A stretch of 64,000 nucleotides of DNA from FEN-1099 sp964511015. Its GTDB lineage: Bacteria; Lernaellota; Lernaellaia; Lernaellales; Lernaellaceae. How positions within the stretch are numbered: the first letter of the stretch is position 1; every line of letters starts with the position of its first letter. The stretch lies in contig CAZEDX010000003.1 in the NCBI GenBank assembly GCA_964511015.1, positions 37,239 to 101,238 of the forward strand. Direction: 5' to 3'. A program made the position numbers and the translations under genes. Of the stretch, positions 41,827 through 50,958 are shown piece after piece. The notes beneath the pieces were generated by a model, which was given only the letters and a program-made list of their open reading frames with translations, had not been told where the DNA came from and did not search any database.

Positions 41827-43140
41827 CTAGCGCAATTTGAACTTGATGATGTTGTGCGCCAAACGCTCGGCAAAATCGACTGAATATACAATTTTGTCGT
41901 AGTCGAGGTTCGCCGGCGTATCGCTCGATTGATGGTAATGGCGTGGACTGCCGCGTTCGGGATCGACGCACGCCAGGCACAACCCGTCCCAGCCGTGCGC
42001 GAGCAAGGCAGCCACATCACTGCCGCCGACCGGCGGTTCGAAGGCTTCAACCTCGGTAAAACGACGCTCGGACCGGGCGGTTTCCTCCGCCACTTTGCGC
42101 AACCAGCGCGGCACGTGCGTGCGCACCACCTCGCCTTCGGGTTCCAGGAACTTGAGTTCGCCATTGGCCAAGCCATCGAGACCGACGAAAACGGTCTTTT
42201 TTCGGTCCCATTCGCCCTTCTTCGCGCGGGCCATCGCGTCACCGCCGCCCAGGCTTGCTTCTTCGCAACCGTTGACGACGAACACCAATTCAACGTTTTC
42301 TGGTTTGACCGGAGCCAAACGCTGTGCCAGCAGCAACATCCCCACCACGCCGCTTAGGTCGTCGTTTGCGCCCGGCACGATCTCGTTGCGCAACACCATT
42401 TCTAGGTTGAGGGCAAACGCAATCAGCGCGGGCAGCGTCAACACCGCCTCCAACGGGCGCAGCGGCCAGGTCAGCGGACCGAAGCACAGGCGCAGGAAAT
42501 CGAATCCGGCCAACACGAACTGCGAATGGGTGGTCATTGCCAATGAACGCTGCAAATAGCGTAGGCCGAATGGCGGTTCGCCCGAACTCAGTTTGACGAA
42601 CAGCGGCGAAAAGACCATACCCGTGAACGCCGCATCGGCGTGCGCAAGAAACACTAGCCGCAGATCCGGCTCGACGGTAGCGGCGGGAATTGTCGCAAAC
42701 AAATTCTGCGACGGTTTGAACGGAAACAAACGGCGCAACAGGTAGGCGCGCCTTGTCGATTCCGCCACATACGAGGTGCCCACACCCAGGTGCAGCAACA
42801 AGCCCAGCGCCGGCGCCAGTCCCGACACGATGGTGCCCAGTGTGCCGAGGCCAAAATGAAGCGCCAGGTTGGCGTACAGATTATCGTTGAAATAGAAAGG
42901 TTCTTCGTGGGTGGTCAGGCCGAGGCTTTCGAACTCGGCACGCATGATCTCCTGCGCACGCCGTTCGTCTTCGCTCGCCGGCTGCCGCCGCGGGCATTCC
43001 TCGACAATGCGTTCAATCACCTCACGCAACGTTTGCATTTCACTGCGCGCCGAGGGCGTGATTCTGGAAACGCTGCGTCCGTTCTTTCGGGTCTTGCTGT
43101 TTACCGGTTCAACTGCCGCCATTTGAGTTCTCGCTTTCAT
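41827..43140 (-). CDS. M28 family metallopeptidase with internal membrane segments
   Basis: A zinc aminopeptidase-like protein of 437 residues. Metal ligands are visible: FLAHADA (His and Asp), PGANDDLSGV (bridging Asp), NGCEEASLGG (Glu-Glu), GGSDVAALL, and HYHQSSDTPANLDY (His near the end). The set is complete, so it is probably active. Hydrophobic stretches at about residues 95-125 and 215-245 suggest membrane association. There is no signal peptide. The start overlaps the preceding small gene by four bases, which supports the ATG at 43140, although ATGs at codons 7 and 35 are alternatives. Confidence 0.82.
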   Translation of the reverse strand: MKARTQMAAVEPVNSKTRKNGRSVSRITPSARSEMQTLREVIERIVEECPRRQPASEDERRAQEIMRAEFESLGLTTHEEPFYFNDNLYANLALHFGLGTLGTIVSGLAPALGLLLHLGVGTSYVAESTRRAYLLRRLFPFKPSQNLFATIPAATVEPDLRLVFLAHADAAFTGMVFSPLFVKLSSGEPPFGLRYLQRSLAMTTHSQFVLAGFDFLRLCFGPLTWPLRPLEAVLTLPALIAFALNLEMVLRNEIVPGANDDLSGVVGMLLLAQRLAPVKPENVELVFVVNGCEEASLGGGDAMARAKKGEWDRKKTVFVGLDGLANGELKFLEPEGEVVRTHVPRWLRKVAEETARSERRFTEVEAFEPPVGGSDVAALLAHGWDGLCLACVDPERGSPRHYHQSSDTPANLDYDKIVYSVDFAERLAHNIIKFKLR

Positions 43141-43301
43141 CGGTTGGAACGCAGGAACGCAAGGGTAATGACCACCAATCCGCCCAACAGTAGAATCGCG
43201 CCAACGATGCGTAAAGGGCCTTCCAGGAATACCAGAAAAAGACCCATCATCGCGGTCATGCCGCCGAGCGCCGCTCGGTTGCCAGCTTGATGTCTGCCCA
43301 C
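43137..43301 (-). CDS. Small two-helix membrane protein
   Basis: From the GTG at 43301 (GGAGAA six bases upstream) it has 54 residues, mostly two membrane helices (MTAMMGLFLVFLEG and IVGAILLLGGLVVITLAFL) and a basic end. A TTG start at 43364 would add 21 polar residues. The ATGA overlap with the M28 peptidase gene suggests translational coupling. Function unknown; it may partner the peptidase. Confidence 0.55.
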   Translation of the reverse strand: MGRHQAGNRAALGGMTAMMGLFLVFLEGPLRIVGAILLLGGLVVITLAFLRSNR

Positions 43302-43403
43302 GTTCGTTCTCCGCGTGGTCGCTATTGGCTTCGGTATCCTAGGAGAATCGCCGCTAGTTGACAAACCCGGCGCGGCGTCGAAACCTGCTTGGAACCAAGT
43401 TGG

Positions 43404-44720
43404 TTAGTACTCGGAAAAGTGTTTTTCGAGCATGATTTTCAAAATCGTGCGATCGGTCTCGATCATGCCTTTCGTGCTGAGAGTGCCGATGTTCTGCGTC
43501 GTCTTTTCCACGGATGTGCCAATGATGCCGTCGTTGGAACGCACGTTCACTCCCTGCAACGAGAACAGTGCCGCCTGGACCGCCGTACCGGCGGCCGTTG
43601 CCAGTTTGAGCGCACAACCGGCTTTGGCGCCGTCGCAAATCACCCCGGCCAGATCCTCGGTCAAGTTGGAAATCGCCCCGGCGATATGATGGATGTCGCC
43701 GCCCAGCAGATAGGTCACCCCGGCCGTGGCGCCGGCTCCGGCGGCGATGGAACAACCGCAAACTGCCGACAAACGCCCGGTATGTGCTTTCACGTAAGCC
43801 GTGATCAGATGCGAGAACCCAATGGCCTCCAACACCGTACGTTGCTCACAGGCAATGAACTCGCGAATTGCCCAAATCGGCAGCACGGCGGTTAGACCGT
43901 GGTTGCCGCTGCCGGCGGACGACATAGCCGGCAATTTGACTCCAGCCATGCGCGCGTCGGCGGCTGCGGAGGTCAGCTTGCGCGCTTCGAGGATCATATC
44001 CCGTTTGATCAACCCTTGGCGCGCCAAACGATCGAGGGTTTTCCCCACGCCAAGACCGGAGCCGAACTTCAATCCGTATTCCGCCAGGCGCATGTTGAGC
44101 TCGATGCTCTGCTTGAGAAACGCCAGGTCGTCGGCGTCGAGATCATCGACGAGTCCCAGTAGGCCATCGAGCGAAATGCCCCGCAACCATTCCTCCAAGC
44201 GGGCCAGGTCGTTTCGGCCATCGCTCGAGACGCGAGACAGCAGAGGGCTATCGGTGATCTTCACGCCGTTGAGCGATAGCGAGACGATGTTGTCATGCAG
44301 GTCACAGATGACCGACTCAGCCACATCATCCGTACTCCGTATGGTGGTACGGATAAAGAGACCGTCTTGGTCCTCCAGCAGATGGACCTTGACCCCACCG
44401 TCCTGCAACAGGCGTTTGGCCTGGGTTACCGTCTCCCCCGTGATCGGATCGAGCGCTTCGAGCCGCCGGGTCGAATCGCCTCCTAGCGCACCCAAAGCCG
44501 CCGCGGTATCCAGACCGGTCAGGCCGTCGGTGCCAGGGATCGAAACCGCAACCCCGTTTTTGTAAATGTTGGCGTCGACCCACAGTTCGAGCGAATGGAT
44601 CTCGTGCGTGGGCAACAGTGAAGCAGCCGCGGCCGCGCCGTAGGCAATCGCCGCCGGCTCAGTGCAACCGAGCGCAGGGGCGATCTCAATGCGCAGAATG
44701 TCTTTGATGGAAAACGACAT
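43404..44720 (-). CDS. cyuA: L-cysteine desulfidase / L-serine dehydratase alpha-type protein (CyuA, UPF0597)
   Basis: A [4Fe-4S] enzyme that deaminates L-cysteine (to pyruvate, sulfide and ammonia) or L-serine. The 438-residue protein starts at ATG 44720 with MSFSIKDILRIEIAPALGC. The Cys residues expected to hold the cluster are present (PALGCTEPAAIAYG, AVCGCSIAAGAGATAG, CDGAKAGCALK), as is the family phrase MSSAGSGNHGLTAVLP. It lies eight bases after a ten-helix transporter-like gene, so the pair may import and degrade the amino acid. Exact substrate (Cys or Ser) cannot be decided from sequence. Confidence 0.87.
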   Translation of the reverse strand: MSFSIKDILRIEIAPALGCTEPAAIAYGAAAAASLLPTHEIHSLELWVDANIYKNGVAVSIPGTDGLTGLDTAAALGALGGDSTRRLEALDPITGETVTQAKRLLQDGGVKVHLLEDQDGLFIRTTIRSTDDVAESVICDLHDNIVSLSLNGVKITDSPLLSRVSSDGRNDLARLEEWLRGISLDGLLGLVDDLDADDLAFLKQSIELNMRLAEYGLKFGSGLGVGKTLDRLARQGLIKRDMILEARKLTSAAADARMAGVKLPAMSSAGSGNHGLTAVLPIWAIREFIACEQRTVLEAIGFSHLITAYVKAHTGRLSAVCGCSIAAGAGATAGVTYLLGGDIHHIAGAISNLTEDLAGVICDGAKAGCALKLATAAGTAVQAALFSLQGVNVRSNDGIIGTSVEKTTQNIGTLSTKGMIETDRTILKIMLEKHFSEY

Positions 44721-44728
44721 GGTATGTC

Positions 44729-45784
44729 CTACCTGGCCAGCGCGGCTTCTCGTTGACGCCGCCTGCCCGCCCAACCCAAAAAGCCAATGGCCGCGACCAC
44801 GATCGCCAACGCAGTCCACTCATGCGAGGCTACAGGTTTGCCTTGAAACAGATAGAAGAAGCCCAGAGTGGCCGCTGTACCGGCGACCAACGACGTTAGG
44901 CGATTCATCGTTGTGTTGAACGTGGCCGTACCACCTTTATACAGGAACAAGAACACGCTAAAAAACGCGCCGATGCCATAAGGAACGCCTATCATGATGC
45001 CGGCCAAATCGGGATGCTGTAGACCGCGCACGTAATCGACAACCTGCGGTGCTTGCACGCCAGCGCGCACGAAAATAACCGCCGCGATGGTGCCAATCAC
45101 AATGGTCAGTGAGGCAAAGATCTGTTCGATGCCGAAGATCGCCCGGTGGTCCGCCGAGACCTTAAATCGGTTCAGAATGTAGATGCGCAAACTGTACGGG
45201 AAGATGTAGCAGACCATGGTAATCATGGCCGCCGGCGAGCCGAAAAACTGGAAGTCGTCCGGCCCGGCGCCGAACAAGACGACGCTAATCGCCCCTACGG
45301 CCAACAAGACCGCGACATCTTCCTGCCAAAAGACCTTCTTGGTCAGAAAGCCTTGGCGGATGAGTATTGCATCAACGACACGGCTGGCGACGACCAAGGA
45401 AGCGCGCATCAACACCATCGCCACCATGACCGAATAGCCGTAGGTGTACATTAGTGTGGTGGTCGGAATGACAAAGCCGGTACAGATTCCCGAAGGAATC
45501 AACCAGGCATATTCGCCCGGCAGCCGGCCGCCCCAAATGCGCGGCATCGTGCTCTTTAGGCGACCTGGCCACCAGAACAACAACACCACCGCGACACAAA
45601 TCGCAGTGCCGCCCAAAGTGGTATGAAATAGCACTTCCATACCGGGCATGGCTGGAAAACCATCCCGCTTGTCCAACAACCATTTGATGAAAAGTCCATA
45701 AAACGTATAAAAAAAGAAATAGCCGAAACACAGGCCGAACACGCCGCTTAGGTCGCTTTTGCCATTTCGCATTCCGCGCCTCAT
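44729..45784 (-). CDS. Ten-helix membrane protein, DMT/EamA-like
   Basis: A 351-residue protein with about ten predicted membrane helices and a basic C-terminus, the layout of drug/metabolite-transporter superfamily exporters and permeases. Helices 1 and 2 are rich in Phe/Tyr (FGLCFGYFFFYTFYGLFIKW). No sequence motif pins the substrate. Adjacent to the CyuA-like gene (eight bases), it may transport cysteine, serine or a product. CyuA's usual partner is a different type of permease, so this would be an unusual pairing. Confidence 0.65.
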   Translation of the reverse strand: MRRGMRNGKSDLSGVFGLCFGYFFFYTFYGLFIKWLLDKRDGFPAMPGMEVLFHTTLGGTAICVAVVLLFWWPGRLKSTMPRIWGGRLPGEYAWLIPSGICTGFVIPTTTLMYTYGYSVMVAMVLMRASLVVASRVVDAILIRQGFLTKKVFWQEDVAVLLAVGAISVVLFGAGPDDFQFFGSPAAMITMVCYIFPYSLRIYILNRFKVSADHRAIFGIEQIFASLTIVIGTIAAVIFVRAGVQAPQVVDYVRGLQHPDLAGIMIGVPYGIGAFFSVFLFLYKGGTATFNTTMNRLTSLVAGTAATLGFFYLFQGKPVASHEWTALAIVVAAIGFLGWAGRRRQREAALAR

Positions 45785-45842
45785 CGATGACGGGATGATC
45801 GGGCCAGAATCATAGTGGGTTCACCCTAAAAGGGCCAGCGCC

Positions 45843-46796
45843 TCAGGGCAACCCTTGCATCGCTTGTTTGAATGACGCATGCAGTGCCGCAACCTGATCC
45901 GGCGGCCAGGTCGCCGGGTCGCCGCGCAAGAAGGTAGTGCGGTCACAGCGATTGTCAAAACGTGCAACCGGCAAAACCCAAGTGCGTCCATGTGCGTTGA
46001 CGTGGACTAGCCCAGGATGCCCTTCTTCCAACCACGCCAGGTCGTCGCAGCCGTATTCGCCGAGCATCACCGACTCAGGAACACTGTGGTGCAGAATCGA
46101 ACCTGGGTCGTCCGGATTGGCACGCACGCGGTTCTTGCGTCGCGATTCCTCGGGGGTCACCCACACGTAGAGAATCGCAGCGTGCGCAAGAATCTGGGCA
46201 CTCAACTCCGCCAGCGAGTAAGCGTAGCCGTACGGCGGCGGTAGTGGCATCTTCGCGCCATCGGGCCCGCCCCGCGCAAATTCGATCACAATCGTGCCGT
46301 CTGCCTGTCGTTGTCGGTTCGTCGCGGCCAGTTTGGCGCGCAAATCAGCGGCCTCCACCTCCAGGGCGTCGGCCAACCGGCGACGAACTAAAGCGTCCAG
46401 AGTGGACAGTCGCCGCGGGATGCCTACACGAGCCGCGGCTCTTTCCAAACGATTCAATATCCATTCGCCCGCCGGGCCGGCCATCGGCGTCCGTCCCGCC
46501 AGCATATCGGCGTAGTCCTCATTAAGCAGGTGAATCAAGGTGCCCCAGTCGCGCCCATCGGCCCACGACTGCTCTTCGTTGGGAAAGAACAACGGCGGCT
46601 GACCGGTGGCGCGCAGTATTTGGCTTGCCCGCCGCATCAGGTGCACGTAAGGAAAATCGTCGAGTTGTACCGTCGGCCCCAGTCGCAAGTCTCGCCGGCG
46701 CTTGTCCTCGTCCAGATAGGCCAAGTAGCGCCGCAGCTCGGATTTGCCCGAAGCCGGCAATGCCAGAAGCAACAGTGTGTGAATCGTATCGTGCAT
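45843..46796 (-). CDS. P-loop NTPase/kinase-like protein
   Basis: The ATG at 46796 has CGGAG eight bases upstream and yields 317 residues. A Walker A-like loop ALPASGKSELRR lies at residues 11-22, with an Asp-Asp-Phe (QLDDFPYVH) that may act as the acidic partner. The rest is alpha/beta with many Arg residues, and YVWVTPEESRRKNR resembles a LID/arginine region. I do not recognise a specific family; a nucleotide or small-molecule kinase is possible. It is divergent from the DUF362 gene. Confidence 0.6.
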   Translation of the reverse strand: MHDTIHTLLLLALPASGKSELRRYLAYLDEDKRRRDLRLGPTVQLDDFPYVHLMRRASQILRATGQPPLFFPNEEQSWADGRDWGTLIHLLNEDYADMLAGRTPMAGPAGEWILNRLERAAARVGIPRRLSTLDALVRRRLADALEVEAADLRAKLAATNRQRQADGTIVIEFARGGPDGAKMPLPPPYGYAYSLAELSAQILAHAAILYVWVTPEESRRKNRVRANPDDPGSILHHSVPESVMLGEYGCDDLAWLEEGHPGLVHVNAHGRTWVLPVARFDNRCDRTTFLRGDPATWPPDQVAALHASFKQAMQGLP

Positions 46797-46930
46797 CGTT
46801 GCTGCTCCGTGTTGGAACCGCGGGCAAACTAGCATTTCCGCATGTGTCCGGGCAAACGACACTCCCCGCCCCACCCTGGTCAAGAAAAAATCGAGTATAC
46901 TGACAAGCGCCATTTGAGGAGTAGGTAATC

Positions 46931-48280
46931 ATGAATTCGCCGACTGCTTTTCAACAAAAGATGGCTGCTCGTCTATCGCGCCAACGTTCGTATCGTGTCA
47001 TCTTACGACGGTGCGAAACAATAAATTCGTCGGCAATTCGCGGCATCGTCAGCGAAAGTTTGCAGGAACTAGGCGTGCGGCCGACCGGGCGGGTTTTCAT
47101 CAAGCCGAATGTGGTGACCGCTAACCGCGCTTACATCCATCACTCCTACACTAACCCGCACCTCGTTGCCGAAGTTATCAATTGGGCGCGTATACACGGC
47201 GCGGTTCAGGTCACGGTCGGTGAATCGGGTGGCTTTGGTATTCCGACACGGTTGTTCTTGTCGGAAGCTGGCTTTCTCGACCTGCGCCGGCTCGGCGCGC
47301 AAGTTGTGGATCTGAACACAGAATCGACAGTGCGCGTGCCGCTCTCGCGCGGCATGCACCATCACAGTATGCTTCTAGCGCGCAGTCTGCACGACGCCGA
47401 CTTTTTGCTCTGGATGCCCAAGCTCAAGTACCATATTTGCTGCACCACCACCTGTGCGTTGAAACTGAACATCGGCATCCTGACCCACCAGGAACGCATG
47501 CTCTATCACGACGACCGGCTCGACGAAAAAATCATCGACATGCTCGAAGTGGGCTATCCCGATGCGGTAGTGACCGACGCGGTGGAAATCGGCCACGGCT
47601 ACGAATCGGCGCCCCAGGCGCTCCACCTCGGTGTGATCATGGTCGCAGACGACCCAGTGGCGATGGATGTTGTCGCCAACCGCGTGTTGGGATACGAACC
47701 GGCGGATTGTCGTCACCTAATGATCGCCCACGAAAGGGGGTACGGGCCACCAAATCTGGAACAAGTGCAGATCGAGGGCGATGTGACCCTCGACGAACTG
47801 CGCGCCAAGACCGCGGGCATCGAGAGCGAGTACCAGGACATCCACAAGGTCAAGACACCGATCCGTTTCTATTGCGGCACCGATGACGAACGCGGCCGGT
47901 TTTGCCACGGCGGATGCCTCGCCGCGGTCAAAGGCGCCCTGGGAACGATCGACAAACGCCGTCCCGGCTCGGTGGCGCGCGCCAAGCCCGGCGCAATTGT
48001 CACCGGCGTGTATCGGGGTAATGTCGATGCCGGCAATGGCGTGGCGCTGCTGATTGGGCGTTGCACTCGTGTCGAGGGCGAAATCAGAGCGCGTAAGATC
48101 AAACGCCTCGGCGGATGCCCGATCGGCGCCAAGCAACTGCTCATTGCGATTCCGATGTCATTCGGATTGCCTAGTCCGATGCTCGACCTCGTCGATTCTC
48201 TGAAGTTTATCGTCTTCAGCATCGACAAGGCGTTGCGCCGCTTGGTAACCAGTCTATTCGGGCCAAAACTGGCGGAGTAG
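46931..48280 (+). CDS. DUF362 domain protein
   Basis: A 449-residue protein of the DUF362 family, of unknown function and often found in anaerobes. Family-like segments include RVFIKPNVVTAN at residues 54-65, VTVGESGGFG, DADFLLWMPKLKYH, CCTTTCALKLNIG, the Asp-Asp in MVADDPVAMDVVANRVLGY, and a Cys cluster CHGGCLAAVKG. There is no signal peptide. The ATG has GAGGAG upstream. It is not followed by a 2[4Fe-4S] ferredoxin domain as in some members. The gene stands alone. Confidence 0.8.
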   Translation: MNSPTAFQQKMAARLSRQRSYRVILRRCETINSSAIRGIVSESLQELGVRPTGRVFIKPNVVTANRAYIHHSYTNPHLVAEVINWARIHGAVQVTVGESGGFGIPTRLFLSEAGFLDLRRLGAQVVDLNTESTVRVPLSRGMHHHSMLLARSLHDADFLLWMPKLKYHICCTTTCALKLNIGILTHQERMLYHDDRLDEKIIDMLEVGYPDAVVTDAVEIGHGYESAPQALHLGVIMVADDPVAMDVVANRVLGYEPADCRHLMIAHERGYGPPNLEQVQIEGDVTLDELRAKTAGIESEYQDIHKVKTPIRFYCGTDDERGRFCHGGCLAAVKGALGTIDKRRPGSVARAKPGAIVTGVYRGNVDAGNGVALLIGRCTRVEGEIRARKIKRLGGCPIGAKQLLIAIPMSFGLPSPMLDLVDSLKFIVFSIDKALRRLVTSLFGPKLAE

Positions 48281-48326
48281 AACCAACTGCCGCAGACGCT
48301 ATTGCGGCTCCCGTTGGGGTGGGCGA

Positions 48327-48683
48327 ATGATGAGGGACGTCAACGTTATTGCTATGATCTTGAAGGCGGAACTATTCCATGAGATCAAAGCCTTTGTCGA
48401 CGCGCGAGACAAGCGATGTCGGCCGGGTGATTCGCGTTGGGAAGTTACTCCGACTACGTTGATGGACCTGAAACTTAAGTTCGCCGCAGTCTCTCTAGAA
48501 CGACTGGAAATGTTGGCGGCGTTGTACCGCAACGGCGAGGCTGGAGTCTGCGCTTGGATGCAAAGCCTGAATCAATTATTGAACAACAATCGGCCGATCG
48601 ATTTGTTGGCCACTGGTGATGGTGTTAGAGCAGTCGAAGGAGAGATTGACAGACTATTCCGCCGTCTCGCTTCCAACACATAG
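48327..48683 (+). CDS. Antitoxin-like protein with ParS/MbcA (DUF2384) toxin-binding-type C-terminus
   Basis: A 118-residue protein; an alternative start is the ATG one codon later. The C-terminal part has the hallmarks of the Xre/MbcA/ParS antitoxin domain: a helix ending in WMQSLNQLLNNNRPIDLLA, then TGDGVRAVEGEIDRL. In known systems this domain binds a RES-type toxin encoded next door. No RES toxin is present; the next gene is a response-regulator protein and the previous is DUF362. The N-terminal 50 residues may be a short helical DNA-binding part but no HTH is obvious. Confidence 0.65.
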   Translation: MMRDVNVIAMILKAELFHEIKAFVDARDKRCRPGDSRWEVTPTTLMDLKLKFAAVSLERLEMLAALYRNGEAGVCAWMQSLNQLLNNNRPIDLLATGDGVRAVEGEIDRLFRRLASNT

Positions 48684-48908
48684 CCGATGTTGCCCCCATC
48701 CGGTCGGATTTCTTCTTCAGCACAAATATTGCCCTTTCCTATGCAGACGATTCGCCCGTATTTTCAAAAATTTACCGTCCGACGATGTTCATGTTCGCAT
48801 TTGTCGGCGCGCTGTGAATTTCCACTTTACACCGAGTGCCGCTTTCGCTATAAACAATCACAAGGCCATAAAATGGAAACCGAAGAAAATAACACTTTCA
48901 GGGTTTGG

Positions 48909-49121
48909 CTCCTCCCTTCTGAGAGGAGAAACGAAAATGGTTAGGCGCTCGCCGAGCACGTGATGTTTTGGTTTTCTTCCACAGGCGAGCACGCAGGTGA
49001 AAAAGCACCTGGCAGGTGAATGGAACACCGTAGTGAAAAGGCGGTAGCACCGTTGAGACAAGTGCCTTTTCAGAGGGACGACCGACGGGGAAGCTGTCAG
49101 CCGTGAAAAGGAGAGACGACC
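48909..49121 (+). ncRNA. Candidate structured 5' leader of the REC-DUF4388-TPR gene
   Basis: No gene fits between 48684 and 49121. The last 210 bases fold into several hairpins: 48909-48914 with 48923-48928, 48994-48999 with 49006-49011 (six perfect bp), and 49034-49042 with 49064-49072 (nine perfect bp). The phrase GTGAAAA(A/G)G occurs three times, the last overlapping the ribosome-binding site AAAGGAGAG of the gene at 49122. It could be a cis-regulatory RNA; it does not match the GEMM or cobalamin consensus that I remember. Confidence 0.4.
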
Positions 49122-50867
49122 ATGGCCAAGGTTCTCTTGGTGGGGCCACGTGCCGGTTTCTGGGAAGAAGCGCGCAACACGCTTGAGTCGCGTGGACATG
49201 ACGCGATCTTGGAACCAGACGGCGCCGAAGCACTCGCGCAAATGTTTAAAACCCAACCTGATATTGTGGTTTGTGATCACCATGTCACAAATTTGTCCGG
49301 CCTTGAATTGTGTCGTCTGGTCAAAACTCATCCGGCCGGCCAGCGTGTCGCGTTCGTACTGGTGACTCGTCTACCGACCAACCCGGACCTATATCGAGAA
49401 TTGAGCCGTCATAGTCACCTGGACGACATTCTGCCGCATCCACACAGTTCGATCGAGATCGTCGAGCGGGTGGAAGCATGGCTATTTCGGGCAAACGGAA
49501 AAAATAACGAGAGCAATGGAACGGCCAAACCGACTCCGATCAAGCACGCCGCCAACGGCAAAGCCATTCCCACTCAGGGGAGATTAGACGAATATTCATT
49601 TGCGACGTTGTTGCGGGAGATCTATCGCACCAGATTCAATGGATCAGTCAACCTGACGGAAGGGCGCAAGAAGATGCGGATCCTGTTCAAGAACGGAAAT
49701 CCGATTGGCTTGCGCAGCAACTACACTCGCGAACATGCTCTGGGACAGCGACTGGTAAAAGATCGATGTTTGACCACCGTGCAACTGGATCGCGCACTGG
49801 AGTATGCACACACCCATCATCTCCGGTTGGGCCAAGCATTGGCCAAATTGGGGTTGATCAAAAAGGCCGATCTACAGAATCATCTGCGCCAACAGTACAA
49901 CGAAAAGTTGCTGAGCCTCTTCCAGCCAAACTGGAAAGGAGGCGAGTTTGCCTTGCATCCCGGCGAGTTCCCGCCCGATCCTGATTTCTCCTTCGAGACA
50001 TCGACCATTACCTTGATTCAAGAAGGCATCCGGCGTATGCACGACCTGAAATCTCTGACCTACCTGTTCGCGGAGAAAAACCGTTCCAGCCGGGTTTGCC
50101 GCATGACCGCTGAGGCTGATGATCTGCTACCCCAACTTGAGCTTGATGACCAACAACGCCGGGTGCTTGAATTGCTGCGTGGCGGCATGACACTGGCCGA
50201 AATCGCCACAGTAACCAAGTTAGAACGAGTACAACTGATGTCGTTTCTCTATACCTTGTTGGTCCTGCGCGCGGTGCGCTTTGATGATCCGCCGGCCGAA
50301 CCAAACAGCCGGGCGACGGCAACGATTGGCGCCCCGGAGCGGGAAAACGCCACCCTAGTCGACCTGGCGGCTGCGGCAATGAGCAACGGGCACACTGCAC
50401 CCTCTGCCGCCGCTACGATTCCTCCCCGCGTAACCTACGCGACAGCTCCCCAGCGTCGTCCGGAAACGAGCACCGACAACGAAAACATCACAGCAGTGCA
50501 AATGGGACGCCACTTCTTCGAAACCGGAGACTTCGAAAAGGCGGTCCACTATCTGGAGCAAGCCAGTCATTTGCGGCCGAATTCGCCTCGCGTGTTGTCG
50601 ATGCTAGCCTGGTCGCTCTTCATGACGCGCTCGCCGCAGGACCAATTTGCTGTCGAACGGGCCAAGGAACTGTGCAAACAAGCGATCCGTCTCGAGCCGG
50701 CCCATGCACGGGCCTACCTGGTTCTTACCAAGATCGCTCGCTACGAGAAAAACGACCGGGTGGCTGATTCCTATGCAATGAAAGCGTTCGAACTTGACCC
50801 CGTAGATCCAGACATCAAGCATCAGTACGAGTTGGCGCGCATCCGACGACGCAACCAGACTCACTGA
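49122..50867 (+). CDS. Response-regulator protein: REC, DUF4388 (PATAN), C-terminal TPR
   Basis: A 581-residue signalling protein. The N-terminal REC-like domain (residues 1-125) has the acceptor Asp in DIVVCDHH near residue 52. A DUF4388/PATAN-like domain follows (about 150-290; GRLDEYSFATLLREIYRTRFNGSVNLTEG opens it), then a helical part with winged-helix character (about 320-395). Two or three TPR units close the protein (from about 470, with GRHFFETGDFEKAVHYLEQA and the SFALNP-like ALKLP pattern). Such architecture is common in Myxococcota and deltaproteobacteria, where related proteins act in motility or development. The gene has its own long leader. Confidence 0.82.
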   Translation: MAKVLLVGPRAGFWEEARNTLESRGHDAILEPDGAEALAQMFKTQPDIVVCDHHVTNLSGLELCRLVKTHPAGQRVAFVLVTRLPTNPDLYRELSRHSHLDDILPHPHSSIEIVERVEAWLFRANGKNNESNGTAKPTPIKHAANGKAIPTQGRLDEYSFATLLREIYRTRFNGSVNLTEGRKKMRILFKNGNPIGLRSNYTREHALGQRLVKDRCLTTVQLDRALEYAHTHHLRLGQALAKLGLIKKADLQNHLRQQYNEKLLSLFQPNWKGGEFALHPGEFPPDPDFSFETSTITLIQEGIRRMHDLKSLTYLFAEKNRSSRVCRMTAEADDLLPQLELDDQQRRVLELLRGGMTLAEIATVTKLERVQLMSFLYTLLVLRAVRFDDPPAEPNSRATATIGAPERENATLVDLAAAAMSNGHTAPSAAATIPPRVTYATAPQRRPETSTDNENITAVQMGRHFFETGDFEKAVHYLEQASHLRPNSPRVLSMLAWSLFMTRSPQDQFAVERAKELCKQAIRLEPAHARAYLVLTKIARYEKNDRVADSYAMKAFELDPVDPDIKHQYELARIRRRNQTH

Positions 50868-50958
50868 ACGCCGACAACAGACCATCACTCAGCAGCAGGT
50901 GGGGCTATGTCTGCCACGCGGGAACTGGTACGACCATGTGCCGGATGCATCTAGTCGA

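Noticed and set aside
48909..49121. c-di-GMP (GEMM) or cobalamin riboswitch
   Set aside because: Key conserved strings of those classes are absent; only generic hairpins are seen.
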